Under the pieces are notes generated by a model. That model was not told the origin of the DNA, did no database searches, and was given only the letters and a program-made list of their open reading frames with translations. Made by a program: the position numbers and the translations under genes. 64,000 nucleotides of DNA from Sipunculus nudus (Eukaryota; Annelida; Sipuncula; Golfingiida; Sipunculidae): contig CM049311.1 in the NCBI GenBank assembly GCA_026874595.1, positions 41,853,676 through 41,917,675 of the forward strand. Direction: 5' to 3'. This document shows, one piece after another, positions 45,335-57,055 of the stretch. The stretch's first letter is position 1; every line of letters begins with the position of its first letter.

Positions 45335-46600
45335 CAAGTATGTATAAATTATGATAAAAAGAAAGGACCAGCGCTTTATTCATACGACAAAACCAAGTTG
45401 CTTATCAGATGTTTTTTTTTTCAGAATCAAAATATGCCACCACGGCACCAGTCACAACATTGTTAATGTTATAACAACAACAAACTTTGTTGCAAAGCGT
45501 CGCGAGCGATATTGAACAAACTCGACCAAGTCAAGAATCACCATCGGTCTTGTACTACTCTTCATTTTCTTGCTCTAAATGTTACATTACTGATTAATCT
45601 CGTTATTTTGACAATAATCACTAGATTGAGAATATCCTTTAAAATATTCCCATAGACTCCATCCTCGATTTTGTACCGCCTGTCACTTCGTCACTGGAAT
45701 CAAACCTGTTGCCATTGTTGGCGTGTTGGCTTGCAGCGGCCGCTGTCTGTGTCACCGACTTCTGTTTCTAACAACGTATACATGGCCCAAAATTACATGA
45801 GGCTAATGTCGAAGTTGCCATAAATCTACTGATCTAAATACGCCGCTTTATTCTCCTTTAACGTGTCTCAGACATTGTCATCTTATGATGATTCCTCCGC
45901 CTCGCTTGATCAGATCGACCCGTCGGCCTTGCTGAAAACACGTGGATGCGCAACCGGGGTTCTGGTTGTGACGTCACACACGTCCTAAGGGCTGTCTCAA
46001 CTTTTTCAGGGGGCTCCCAGGACTCAGTTCACATATTCGTTCCTATCACGGATAGTAGCTCCCCAATGTCAGTAATTTTTACATCAATTCTATTTGTAGA
46101 TTCATACCTTTCATATATGCAAAAACACCCAGAGGGTGGTAGTACATACGCATTTTTAGTGAAACTGGGCCCTGTAGTCCGTTCCACCAACCGTGAAACA
46201 CTGTTTTTCGCGATCATTTTTAAAAGAATTGAGACAGAACAACGATTTTTGGGACAGAGTTAAATGAGATCGCGACCTAATTTTCTGACAGGACATATGC
46301 GACATATCCGATATGAATAGCCTGTAATGAACATAAATCAAAATCCAGGAGAAATAGCTTGCGGGCAGTTTACGACATTTGTGCCTGGTCAGCTGACAAG
46401 ATTCTGCCTCGCACGTACGTGACGTCATAAGCGGTGTTCCATTTTGAAGGCGATAGAATCCCGCTGTTTGGCGTGTTTGGTTATGTGAGGGGGTCAAACA
46501 AATGAATAATAGCAGCTAGCACGTTTAGTGCATGTATGATGTAGCCCCTGTTATATCAGATGATTGCACATGAATGATGAATGGCACCCCTGCTCTCTCC
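45335..46600. other. Unassigned, CpG-richer DNA
   Basis: It contains a NotI-type GCGGCCGC (45,738) and a full CRE, TGACGTCA, at 45,969 (GTGACGTCACAC), and again near 46,420. This could be a regulatory region or an old repeat. The plus and minus frames near 45,946-46,497 show no known domain. Confidence 0.4.
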
Positions 46601-46639
46601 CTTCGATACGCTGTTTCAGAGTAAAACCCAGATAGCACA

Positions 46640-47830
46640 GCTCTGTCGTACCGACGTCTGTTTTGGTCGGTACGGTCGCCGTCGGCCAGAAATGTCGTGC
46701 CGACGTCGGCTAAGAAGCGTCCATAAGCGCGTGTTCCGTCTGTTTTGATCGGCATGGTCGCCGTCGACCAGAGCTGTGGGGCCGACGTCGGCGCAGCAGT
46801 GTCCATTCGCGCTTGATCTAGTGCCACTTGAAGACTTTGCATGAAGACCAATATGCTTTCCCATTCAATAATAATTCAGCCATTCACTCAAGATATGGCT
46901 CTAAATATGTCACCTCCGTTGTATTAATCTGTATACAATTAACAAGCAAAACCATAAACCAAATTATCACATAAATAATTTATAATCGCATAACTTCAAG
47001 AAAGAGGCAAATTTACCAAATATCAGTTGTCGGCCCAATTTCGGCCTGACGTCGGCATGATAAGGTTGGGAATTGTCAAAATTGAACACAGGGCCTATAG
47101 CAATTTTACCATAGTCCAAAGTTTCCGATAAATATAATCATAAGCCCAATTACGGTGCTTCGAAAACAAATAAAGTTCGTTATATTTAAATAGGCCCTGT
47201 CAGTCGTCGGCCCGATTTCAGCATGACGTTGGCATGATAAGCTTCGGAATTATTTATATTGAACACAGGAAAGGGCCTTATTACATTAGGTCTGTTATTA
47301 GCAATTTTTTTCACAGTCCTAGGTTTCCTATAAGTAATCTTTAAGGCTATAGGCCTAATTGTGTTGCTTCGCGAAACAAAGTTCGTTAAATATCAGTCGT
47401 GAGCCCGATTTCATTCCCGACTTTGGCATGAAAAGGTTTGGAATTATTATATGCCTACTGAACACAGGAAAGGACCTATTATAGTTAGTAGGGATCTGTA
47501 TTAGCAAATTTTATCACTGTCCACGGTTTCCGATAAATTTATAATCTTTAAATGGGTTGCTTTGAGAAACCATGATAGGCCTAAAGTTTGTTAAATATCA
47601 GTCGTCGGCCCGATTTCGGCCTGACGTCGGCATGATAAGGTTAGGAATTATTTATATTGAACACAGGAAAAGGCCTATTAGTTTTAGGCTGGTATTAGCA
47701 AACTTTATCACAGTCCAAGAATTCCGATAAATAATCATGGGGCCTAAGCATACAATTTTGTTGATTCAAGAATCAAATAAAGTTCGTTAAATATCAGTCG
47801 ACGGCCCGATTTCGGCATCCGAGTGTGCCA
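46640..47830. repeat. Repeat built on GCCGACGTCGGC with five ~190-bp tandem units
   Basis: The 12-bp palindrome GCCGACGTCGGC occurs exactly at 46,699 and 46,781, 82 bp apart. From 47,028 a unit beginning GTCGGCCC(A/G)ATTTCGG..GACGT(C/T)GGCATGA recurs at about 47,209, 47,398, 47,600 and 47,800, with AATTATTTATATTGAACACA and AAAGTTCGTTAAATATCAGT between. It is probably one mobile-element family. No ORF is recognised. Confidence 0.65.
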
Positions 47831-47963
47831 TAAAAAAAACACGCACACACACAAACACGCCATCTATATATGCTTTACCACGTTAAACCAAAGGCAAGCC
47901 TGTCCGTCACTTTGTCAGGACAGTAATTTTCTTTTCCTTTGGCACGCGCAAGGAGTAATTTTT

Positions 47964-50515
47964 AGCTCAGCTGACTGTAAGTCATCTGAGCTATAGCGAT
48001 CACCCTTTGTCCGTCGTCCGTCCGTTAACCTGGCACAAATCGTAACCGCTGGACCTAGAAACTTGTAACTTGAAATTCTGAGAGGTCAATCAAAAATCTC
48101 CTTGGAAACCAGAAATTAGGTCTCTGTTATTACCCATATCCTTCGAGCTATAGGGCCCCAAAGAATAGTAAAAAATTTCATACAAAAACTTCAATATCTC
48201 ATTAACTACATCACTGATGGTCATGATTTTTGGCATACATATTGATCATTAGATGTTCCATCAGTTCCTGCAGACTGGTGGCGCAACCTGTATTTTTCGA
48301 ATTTTTTTCACTAATTTTTAGACCTTTATATATGTGAACATCTGTAAACAGGGCACAAATCGTAAAGACTGGACCTAGAATCTTCATTCTTGACACACTG
48401 AGAGACCTATAAAAAGTCTCCATGGAAACCAGAAATTAGGTCTCTGTTACCCATATCCTTTGAGCTATGGGGCCCAAAAGTACCCATAGAGAATAGTAAA
48501 AAAATTCATACAAACACTTCAATATCTCAATAACTACATCACTGATGGTCATGATTTTTTGCATACATATTGATCATGAGATGTTTCATCAGTTTCTGCA
48601 GACTGGTGGCGCCACCTGTATTTTTCGATTTTTTACGAAGTGTTATTTTTTTATTTTTGAGACCTTTAAAAATATGAACATCTGTTAACAGGGCACAAAT
48701 CGTAAAGACTGGACTTAGAATCTTCAGTCTTGACACAGTGAGAGACCATTGAAAAGTCTCCATGAAAACCTGAAATAAGGTCTCTGTTACCCATATCCTT
48801 TGAGCTGTGGGGCTCCCAATTACCCCCCAGAATAATGGCAAATTTGATAAAAACAAACTGCAACATCTCAATAACTACAACACTGATGGTCATGATTTTT
48901 GGCATACATATTAATCAAGAGATGTTCCATCAGTTCCTACAGACTGGTGGCGCCATCTGTATTTTTTCAAATTTTTACATTTTTTTTCTCTATTTTTGAG
49001 ACCTTTAAGGATGTAGTTATCTGTCAACAGGGCACAAATCGTAATGACTGGACCTAGAATCTTCATTCATGACACACAGGGAGACCCATGAAAAGTCTCC
49101 ATGGAAACCTGAAATTAGGTCTCTTTTACCCATATCCTTTGAGCTATGGCACTCCAAAGTACAGCTCAGAATAATGGAAAATTGATACAAAAGCTGAAGT
49201 ATCTGAACAACTAACGCAGAGATCACCATAATTGTTTGCATGGATATTGATCATGGAGTGTTTCATCAGTTTCTGCAGACTGATGGCACCACCTGAATTT
49301 GTTCGGGTTCTTTAAATAAATTTTTTTTTCTTTATTTTTGAGACCTTTAAAAATATGAACATCTGTTAACAGGGCACAAATCATAACAACTGGATCTAGA
49401 ATCTTCATTCTTGACACACAGGGAGACCCATGAAAAGTCTCCGTGGAAACCTGAAATTAGGTCTCTTTTACCCATATCCTTTGAGCTATGGCACTCCAAA
49501 GTACAGCTCAGAATAATGGAAAATTGATACAAAAGCTGAAGTATCTGAACAACTAACGCAGAGATCACCATAATTGTTTGCATGGATATTGATCATGGAG
49601 TGTTTCATCAGTTTCTGCAGACTGATGGCACCACCTGAATTTGTTCGGGTTCTTTAAATAAATTTTTTTTTCTTTATTTTTGAGACCTTTAAAAATATGA
49701 ACATCTGTTAACAGGGCACAAATCATAACAACTGGATCTAGAATCTTCATTCTTGACACACAGGGAGACCCATGAAAAGTCTCCGTGGAAACCTGAAATT
49801 AGGTCTCTGTTACCCATATGCTTTAAGCTGTATGGCTCCAAAATACCCCCCAGAATAATGAAAAATTTGATACAAAAACTGCAGTATCTCGATAACTACA
49901 AAACTGATGGTCATGATTTTTGGCATAAATATTGATCATGAGGTGTTCGATCAGTTTCTGCAGACTGGGTGCGCCACCTCCCTTTTTTTTTAAAATTTTT
50001 AACGAATTTTTTTTTTCTCTATTTTTGAGACCTTTAAAGATGTGGTTATCTGTCAACAGGGTACAAATCAAAACAACTAGTTCTAGAGTCTTCATTCTTG
50101 TCATGCAAGGAGGCCCATGAAAATTGTCTGTGGGAACCAGAAATTAGGTCTCTGTTTCCCATATCCTTCAAGCTATAGGACTCCGAAGTATCACTCAGAA
50201 TAATGGAAAATTTGATACAAAAGCTGAAGTATCTGAACAAGTAATGCAGAGATCACCATGATTCTTTGCATGGATATTGATTATTGAGTGTTTCATCAGT
50301 TTCTGCAGACAGGTGGTGCCACCTATATTTTATTCAATTTTTCTAATTTTTTTCTGTATTTTTGAGACCTTTAAGGATGCTGTCATCTGTTAACGTGGCA
50401 CAAATTGTAACAACTGGACCTAGAATCTTCATTCTTGTCATGCAAGGAGGCCCATGAAAAGTGCCTGTTGAAACCAGAAATTAGGTCTCTGTTACCCATA
50501 TCCTTCAAGCTATAC
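47964..50515 (+). mobile_element. Family A2 element with seven ~340-bp tandem units
   Basis: The 5' hairpin at 47,964-47,992 (AGCTCAGCTGACT paired with AGTCATCTGAGCT) is the same as in family A1. CTATAGCGATCACCCTTTGT follows. Seven tandem units are marked by CTGCAGAC followed by versions of GGTGGCGCCACC at about 48,277, 48,605 (exact), 48,946, 49,282, 49,622, 49,968 and 50,309. Units 4 and 5 are almost identical. Each unit also carries a TGGCACAAAT or GGGCACAAAT copy of the element start. No 3' terminus is found before a different repeat begins near 50,516. Confidence 0.75.
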
Positions 50516-51679
50516 ACTGTAAAAAGAAAAGGTTTTCTAAAGGGTAATAAAAAGGCTTTTATCGTGTCCAAATACAGAAACCCTTAAATGTTTTTTTTTT
50601 AGAAAACCCATTTCCGAAAAACCTTTAATAGGTTTTTTTTTTTAAAAACCCTTTAAAGGTTCTATTTAAAATACATCAAACCAAATAACCTTTATAGGGC
50701 CATGAAAAAAACCCTTTTGAAAGATTTTATTTATAGGACAAACAAGAAATCTATAGGTCATATCACGCAGTGCAAATTGTCTTCTAGGGTAACTGTGCAT
50801 AAACTGTAAAATAAAACAAGGAAACAATAATTTTGCAGAAATCCAGATCTATTTATTTGATATTAAAACTTTACATGAGTATAACAGAAACAATTGCCGC
50901 TCATGCTAATTTGACTTAAGAACTACATTCTTAGAAGTCCTACAAGATGCTGTTTTGAAATATTAAAAATCTTGCCAGACTTAACTGAAACACAAACACC
51001 TATACAAACAATTACAATATGTTTGCACATAAGATTAATCAAAAGATAACATAAGTGATATATAGAAATCACAACTGAGAATTACGCTTAATAGAAAGCC
51101 CATAACATATATCAGCACTTCATGTCACAGGATATCCATTAAAAATTGTCTGAAAATGTAACAAATTCCTCATTACTGGTATTATTTAGGGGGATGGGGG
51201 ATGGAATTAGACACTGCTTGAATTCAAACTATAATTATTTATAAACAGATAGTGCCATCAAAACTTTCTTGTATCAAAATGACATCAAAACACATGTCTT
51301 ACATGAAATGATATATAATTTGCAGAATAGCTCGTTATGTTATCCACTTTCTTAGCATCTTAAGTTGCAAGCCACTTTGCACATATAATAAGCCTTTCCT
51401 GTCAGATAATAAATCAAATAAAATCTTTTATTTATCCTTGACCTATATAAGAAAATGATAAAAGGTGTAAAATTGTACATTTAAAAACCAGGTTCTTGTT
51501 TCTGAATATTAGAATTTAAGATATGTTGTTCAACATATTTTATACTTTTAATAATGAGAAGACAATGCTAAAATGTAAAAAACATATAATTCATTATGTT
51601 ATTCATGTGAAATAATTTTATGAAACCTGGTAACTCTATCTTTGGAAACATAGTTTTTTTTTATAATGGCTTTAAACTT
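50516..51679. other. Other repeat start (CACTGTAAAAAG) and AT-rich DNA
   Basis: CACTGTAAAAAGAAAAGG at 50,516 resembles termini of dispersed invertebrate repeats. AACCTTTAATAGG..AACCCTTTAAAGGTT forms local inverted repeats at 50,619-50,662. The remainder is AT-rich with nothing recognised. The partner end was not found. Confidence 0.35.
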
Positions 51680-53710
51680 TGACCCATGGGTCACTGTGCT
51701 CAGCTGAAGTTGACCTTGAACGTTAAAATCTAAAATAAAATCAAATGGAGATAAAATCTGAGAAGAAGTTGTAATATAGGCAATGAATGGTCGAAGAAAC
51801 TGTTTTAAATAATATTTTGTGATCTTACCATGTGTTTCCTATAAATTTTAAAAATGTATGCAGTTTGTGAATAAAGATCTATATTATTACCATGATCACT
51901 GATTGGCTTTTTGATAAGCTGTTGACAGTTCAGCAGTTTACACATTTGTTCAATTATATTCTATTTTTTTATAAAACCAATTTTTTCTCTATTTTATCCA
52001 ATGTTTACAGTTGCCATAACATTTACACTCCATAGGTGGAAGGACTTGATGGTTGGTGTAACACCTCTGTATACATTTTCATTATTTTTATAAATTTTAT
52101 GCACTTGCAAATAAAACTATTGTCCAAAGTGCTCAGGTGCAGGGACAAAGTGATGACAAGGGGGGGGGGGGGTGATGAGGGGAGTAACAATTTCCATTGA
52201 ATATACTTCGTAGAGGATATGAAATTTATTTCAACTGTGCTTACAGAAAAAAGGTTATTTATAATTATTAAATATTTTAAAACAGGTAAAAAAATGGGAA
52301 AAGAATCAAATCACTTTAATTCCCATTCTATAGAAGCAGGAAAATAATGAACAAATGTTTGCACTATTGAAGTTTTCTACAGTTTCTACAGTTTTTTAAT
52401 AACATCAATTTTTTTTCAAGTTTATAAATTTTACTATACATTCACCGTATAACATATATATCTGAATATCTAAGTTGATTCACAATTCACAAACTGCATC
52501 AAAAGTTATAGCTTATTTGGTCAGGTAACATCACAGTATGTGCACAGATGTATTTATTTATTTATTTTATATAATATATATTTCTTAAATTTGAAGAACA
52601 ATAACAATAACACTTGATACAGAATTCACAATTTTAAGTTGCACCTTGACTTATTAATGATTTGGCTCACATATTATCCAAATTATTCCTACTGATGGGT
52701 TTAATTATATTTTAATTCGCTTAAATTATTTAAAAGGAGATGCCACATTACCACAACATGACATCAACTGGATTACTCTTTGAATAATTATTTCAAGAAA
52801 AGTTTTGTACACTGGATTGTAAACAGCTTCACAATTAAAGAAATACAGTTATTGCAATACACTTGGAGAGGGGGAGGGAGAGATGCCATAAGAATAAATG
52901 TACACCTGTGACAGCAGGGGTGATCGACTAGTGTTGCATCACTGATAAGGTTACCCAGGCAGGGCTGATCCACCAGAAGTGGATCTTGACAATGCAAATT
53001 ATTACAAAAGAGCCTCTGTAGAAAACTTCAATAACTAGTATAATTCTTTTTAAACTTTACTTTCAAATTTCAGAACATAACAGGTTAAATTCTTATGTGT
53101 ACCTGCTGTGAAAATTAAATCAAATGTAAAAAAAAAAAATGCAATGGTCAAAGTTGGCCAAAATTTAAGGTATTTATTTTATATTTATGCCAATAACATA
53201 CATTTTTAAAAAATCAGGTCTAATTTTAGGTATACAATTAAATTTTTATTGAATAAAGCCATATAACTGAAAAAAAGGCTTTAGCTTCAACAATTATCAT
53301 GTGAAGGGATTCAGGTTTCTCTCCCTAATTTTTTACAAAGTGCATTATGTTTTGGCCCATAAGTTTTACAAATTACGTAATATTGACCTAATTTCTGGCA
53401 TGTACAAAGGAACTATAGATATAAATAATTATAGTAAATATTAAGGAAAGGAAAGTGATATTAGGCAGTCCTGAAAGTGATTAATAATAGGTTTTTAATT
53501 GAAAATTCAGGTTTTACCTTAATTTCTCGAAGGAACAAACCTGCAATGACCCAGTGTTCGGTTTGGTAGGGGGTCTTGGGAACATCTAACAGTATGCTGA
53601 ATTTTTTATTCGTTGGTCTGATGGTTTCAAAACATGCCAGTCTAAAAGGACAGGCTGACGGACAACGGACCATTACTGTAGCTGAGATTACTTGTAATCA
53701 GCTGAGCTAA
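51680..53710 (-). mobile_element. Family A element, minus orientation, both ends present
   Basis: The 3' end lies at low coordinates: TGACCCATGGGTCAC (51,680) next to GCTCAGCTG (51,698). The 5' hairpin lies at 53,680-53,707 (AGCTGAGATTAC/GTAATCAGCTGAGCT). Internal blocks read as the reverse complement of family A1 (for example GGCAGTCCTGAAAGTG at 53,465). A G-run lies at 52,160-52,172. No gene is seen. Confidence 0.65.
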
Positions 53711-53858
53711 AATGTAATATAAAATATAGTTACTTAATGCAGTTGAAAATCTTAATTGTAAACTTTGAAGTAATTTAACATAAATTACAATTCCACTTTT
53801 AAAATAAAATATCTCATTGATACACTCAAATGCACAACAAGCTAAAATTTAACAAGAA

Positions 53859-54190
53859 CTAGCATTGTAAATTAATATTTGGTTCCCAAAGTCTTTGCAA
53901 ACAAAATGGTCTTAAATCACAATATGAAATGTTAAGTTTTGATGCCCAGGTGTCGACTGTAGTGGGCACTTTTGCATCATCTTTGCCAATGACATACTTT
54001 TCCATAAACAAACATGTCTTTTGCAACCTCTGAGCATAACTGATGGCAAATACCCAAAGGTTGTGAACCATGCTGCCATGACCTGTGAGAACTACTTTTC
54101 TGCCCCTTCAATAACAAGTTGCCCATCCACTTTCAGCTGGAACTGGCCCTTGCCGTCTTCCTTGATGGTGGGGAAAGGTGATGTGACATC
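53859..54190 (-). pseudogene. Coding remnant with an Alba-like stretch, one frameshift
   Basis: After an acceptor-like TTCATTACAG (54,191) the minus strand reads DVTSPFPTIKEDGKGQFQL and VDGQLVIEGAEK. The frame is then lost by one missing base near 54,094. It continues in another frame as VLTGHGSMVHNLWVFAISYA, then KTCLFMEKYVIGKDDAKVP, to a TAG at 53,859. The GHGSMVHN..AISYAQRL pattern is reminiscent of nucleic-acid-binding Alba folds (G.G..IH....A..LK). This is a weak, by-eye similarity. It may be a host pseudogene or a transposon-borne gene. It lies between two family A elements. Confidence 0.4.
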
Positions 54191-54349
54191 CTGTAATGAA
54201 AATAGCATAGAAATACTCAAGAGAATCATCAAAATAGCCAATAAATGATTGAAATTGATGCTCTTATAGCTGTAATTGTATGCTGCTTTATAATGTTTAT
54301 TGTAAGTTACTTAAAATTATTATACAGCTTTAGATTGAACAGAATGAAC

Positions 54350-56282
54350 AAGGGACCTAGGGGTCCCAGAGCTCAGCTGAAACTGACTCTGAGAATAGTG
54401 GCATAATTTCCAAGTGATTGTGTTGACTGTGCACTTTCATGGACTACATGAAAGTTGTGGGAGACTCATAATCACTTATCAGTGAAAGTTTCAGTATTTC
54501 TACTAAGTGATTAGAATATGCATGTAAAAATACCCAGAAAACTTATAAAACCCTGTAAAGTATAGAATACTGGACATGGACCAAAATATAATAATAAACA
54601 TTAATTCATTAGCTGGCATAAAATGCTGTAAAAATCAAATGAGCATAAACTAAATTTGACAAACATGTTAAAACAAGCAAATTAGGTATAAATTGCATTT
54701 GCACTGTGTAATAAATGACACTTTTGGCCTCGAATCCATATCTGGACATGTGTCCTGCATCACTTAAACTGTATACATTGCAGCTTTAGCAGGTCCACCA
54801 CCCCATTTGTCACAACAGGTCACAAGCTGCTTTGTTTACCTTTTTGAATGCTCCATTGCGTAAGTTACTCATTATATAAATACATCTTTATTCATAGCAG
54901 CCTTCAGCGACAAAAAGTCTTCCACAGATAATGGACGACTGTCACTCAGATTTATATTTATCATCTTAGTCACCCTTGGTGTCTACCTTATTCACTGAAG
55001 ACATCAAATCTGAGTTTGTTCACAAAACTGGGGACCCATGGGTCTCGATGCTCAGCTCAATTTGTCTATAAAAATATGATTATGAGCTTTTCAAAATATG
55101 GGTGCCAGATATATATATATATAATAGATAACTGTGATCAGTTTGAAGCCAACCTGTCTACCCATACTTGAGTTATCATTCATAAACTAATATATGAATG
55201 GATGAGTTCTGTGACCTTGAACTTTTACCTAGAGACCCGAAAATAAAGAAAAAACTTCCCCTATTTGCAAGTTTGAAATGGAAAGTTTGGCTTAAAATAC
55301 ATCCACAATCTTTGTGGGTCATGTGACCTTGACCTCATGCGTTAGAGGTGGGTGAACTATAGGTCAAATTTGAAATCCATATCCAAACTGGAGATATTAC
55401 CAGGAAACAAATTTGACCGACATACAAAAAGATGAACAGATGGACGGACAGGGTGATAAATATAGGGCGTCTCCTTTTTCAAGCGGGGCCCTAATAAATA
55501 CACAAGGACACAGTTGAAACCACAGTTGCGAATCTGATAGTATCAACATAATTTGGCATTCTGAAAATAAAGGAAGAAATGCATAAGTAAATACGGGTGG
55601 CACCATCAATCTTAGGAACTGAAGAACCATTCCATGACCAATAATCATGCAAAGAATCATGGAGATCAATGCATTAGTTATTCAAAAACTGGAGCTTTTG
55701 TATCAAATTTTTCATTATTCTGGGGGGTATGTAAGAGTCCCATAGCTCAAAGGATATGGGTAACAGAGATCTAATTTCAGGTTTCTATGGAGATTTTTCA
55801 TGGACCTCCCTGGATGTCAAATATTAGATTGAAGGTGCAGCAGTTACGATTTGTGCCTTGTTAACGGACGGACAAAGAGTGTTTGTTATAGTTCAGATGA
55901 CTTTTAGTCAGCTGAGCTAAAAAAATTGTAAAAATTATGAAAAATACAGGTTGTGCCACCAGTTTTAGGGAACTGACAAATCTACAAATCTAGTTGTTGT
56001 TAACATTCAAGGCAAGATTCATGGCAATCTATGCATAAATTTTCAATATACTGGAGGTTTTCTATCAAATTTTCTATTATTGTTGGGGGGGGGGGGGGGT
56101 TACTGCTTGAAGGATATAGGTTGCAGTGACTTATTTTCAGGTTTCCAAGAATATTTTTTATAAACCTACTTGGATTTTAAGTAAAAAGTTGCCAGGATTA
56201 GCGGTTACAATTTGTGGCTGGACTGACGACAGACAATGGGCCATTCTTATACCTAAGTTGACTTTCAGTCAGCTGAGCTAAA
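54350..56282 (-). mobile_element. Nested family A elements (minus orientation)
   Basis: Two 3' ends, GGGACCTAGGGGTCCC at 54,352 and GGGACCCATGGGTCTC at 55,031, precede two 5' hairpins, at 55,890-55,918 (AGTTCAGATGACTTTTAGTC) and 56,247-56,280 (GTTGACTTTCAGTCAGCTGA). The order 3'-3'-5'-5' fits one element inserted in another. The inner element carries an A2 unit (about 55,560-55,860). A G-run lies at 56,086-56,098. Confidence 0.55.
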
Positions 56283-56370
56283 ACCTGACCTGAATTGTCA
56301 GTCTTATCCTTTTTTGCGGTGTTTCCTCATCTTTACTGGTCTATTTCTTCCTCTTTTGCCCACTCTTTCC

Positions 56371-56865
56371 TCATCTCCCATACTTTGCTTTCATGTGGGC
56401 AGCATCTGGAGTGTCAGTAAGTGGTATTCTTATTGCTTTCATTGTGCTGGGAAGGTGTTCTTTCCAGAAATATAAATACTACACAGAAATCACTCATATT
56501 AATAATAATACTTGAACCGACTCTTCTAAATCTAGCTTTTGCTTAAATTTGTTTACCTTGCAGATAATAATTCTAAATTAATAACAATTAACAAGTGAAA
56601 ACAAAAACCATTCTAGTGAACCATCAGAAATATATTTGTGATTGCTTACAGTTATTATTTTCACCAACATCACTTATTTCAGGTATCAGACTGTCATATT
56701 TCTTTTTTTAGATATGTTTTAAAATTAAAATTAAAATAATTCTAAAGTATTGTACAGGCTACAACCCGTTGGTCTTAACAGAAAGTACTTACATATTTTC
56801 CTATATGAGGATACTGATGTAACAGGGCAGTCATTATTCTTTTGTATCCTTTCCTGGATGGGCGC
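56371..56865 (-). pseudogene. Two-exon coding remnant of an uncharacterised invertebrate protein family
   Basis: Exon 1, 56,865-56,793, lies between TTTTCAG and GTAAGT: RPSRKGYKRIMTALLHQYPH, then IGKY. Exon 2, 56,478-56,371, after TGTGTAG in the same phase: YLYFWKEHLPSTMKAIRIPL, then DTPDAAHMKAKYGR and a stop. The spaced pattern (RPS..Y..I..AL..YP, then W+..L...M+..R.PL.D.P....KAKYG) resembles segments of uncharacterised SAM-domain-associated proteins of fish and invertebrates. Function is unknown. The frame stops early (TGA at 56,371) while another frame continues EMRKEWAKEEEIDQ, so decay is likely. Confidence 0.4.
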
Positions 56866-57055
56866 CTGAAAAGATTAATATTTGATCATTAAAACATGCA
56901 ACTCAAACAAAGAGGGAGTGTCTCCTGGTTCCTCTCTCCTTTTCGAGGTGAGCACCTTTATTCTGGACTGTACCACTTCTGTTTCCAGTAAAATTCTGAA
57001 TCTGCCTATATATGATACCATACATATATTACACTGCAGGTAAGTTATTAAAATC

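Noticed and set aside
45946-46497. Overlapping plus and minus frames as a host gene
   Set aside because: No recognisable domain, no splice support, and both strands are open equally.
47964-50515. Regular repeats with spacers, CRISPR-like at first glance
   Set aside because: Units are ~340 bp, diverged throughout and part of a dispersed eukaryotic element; no short identical repeats with unique spacers and no cas genes.
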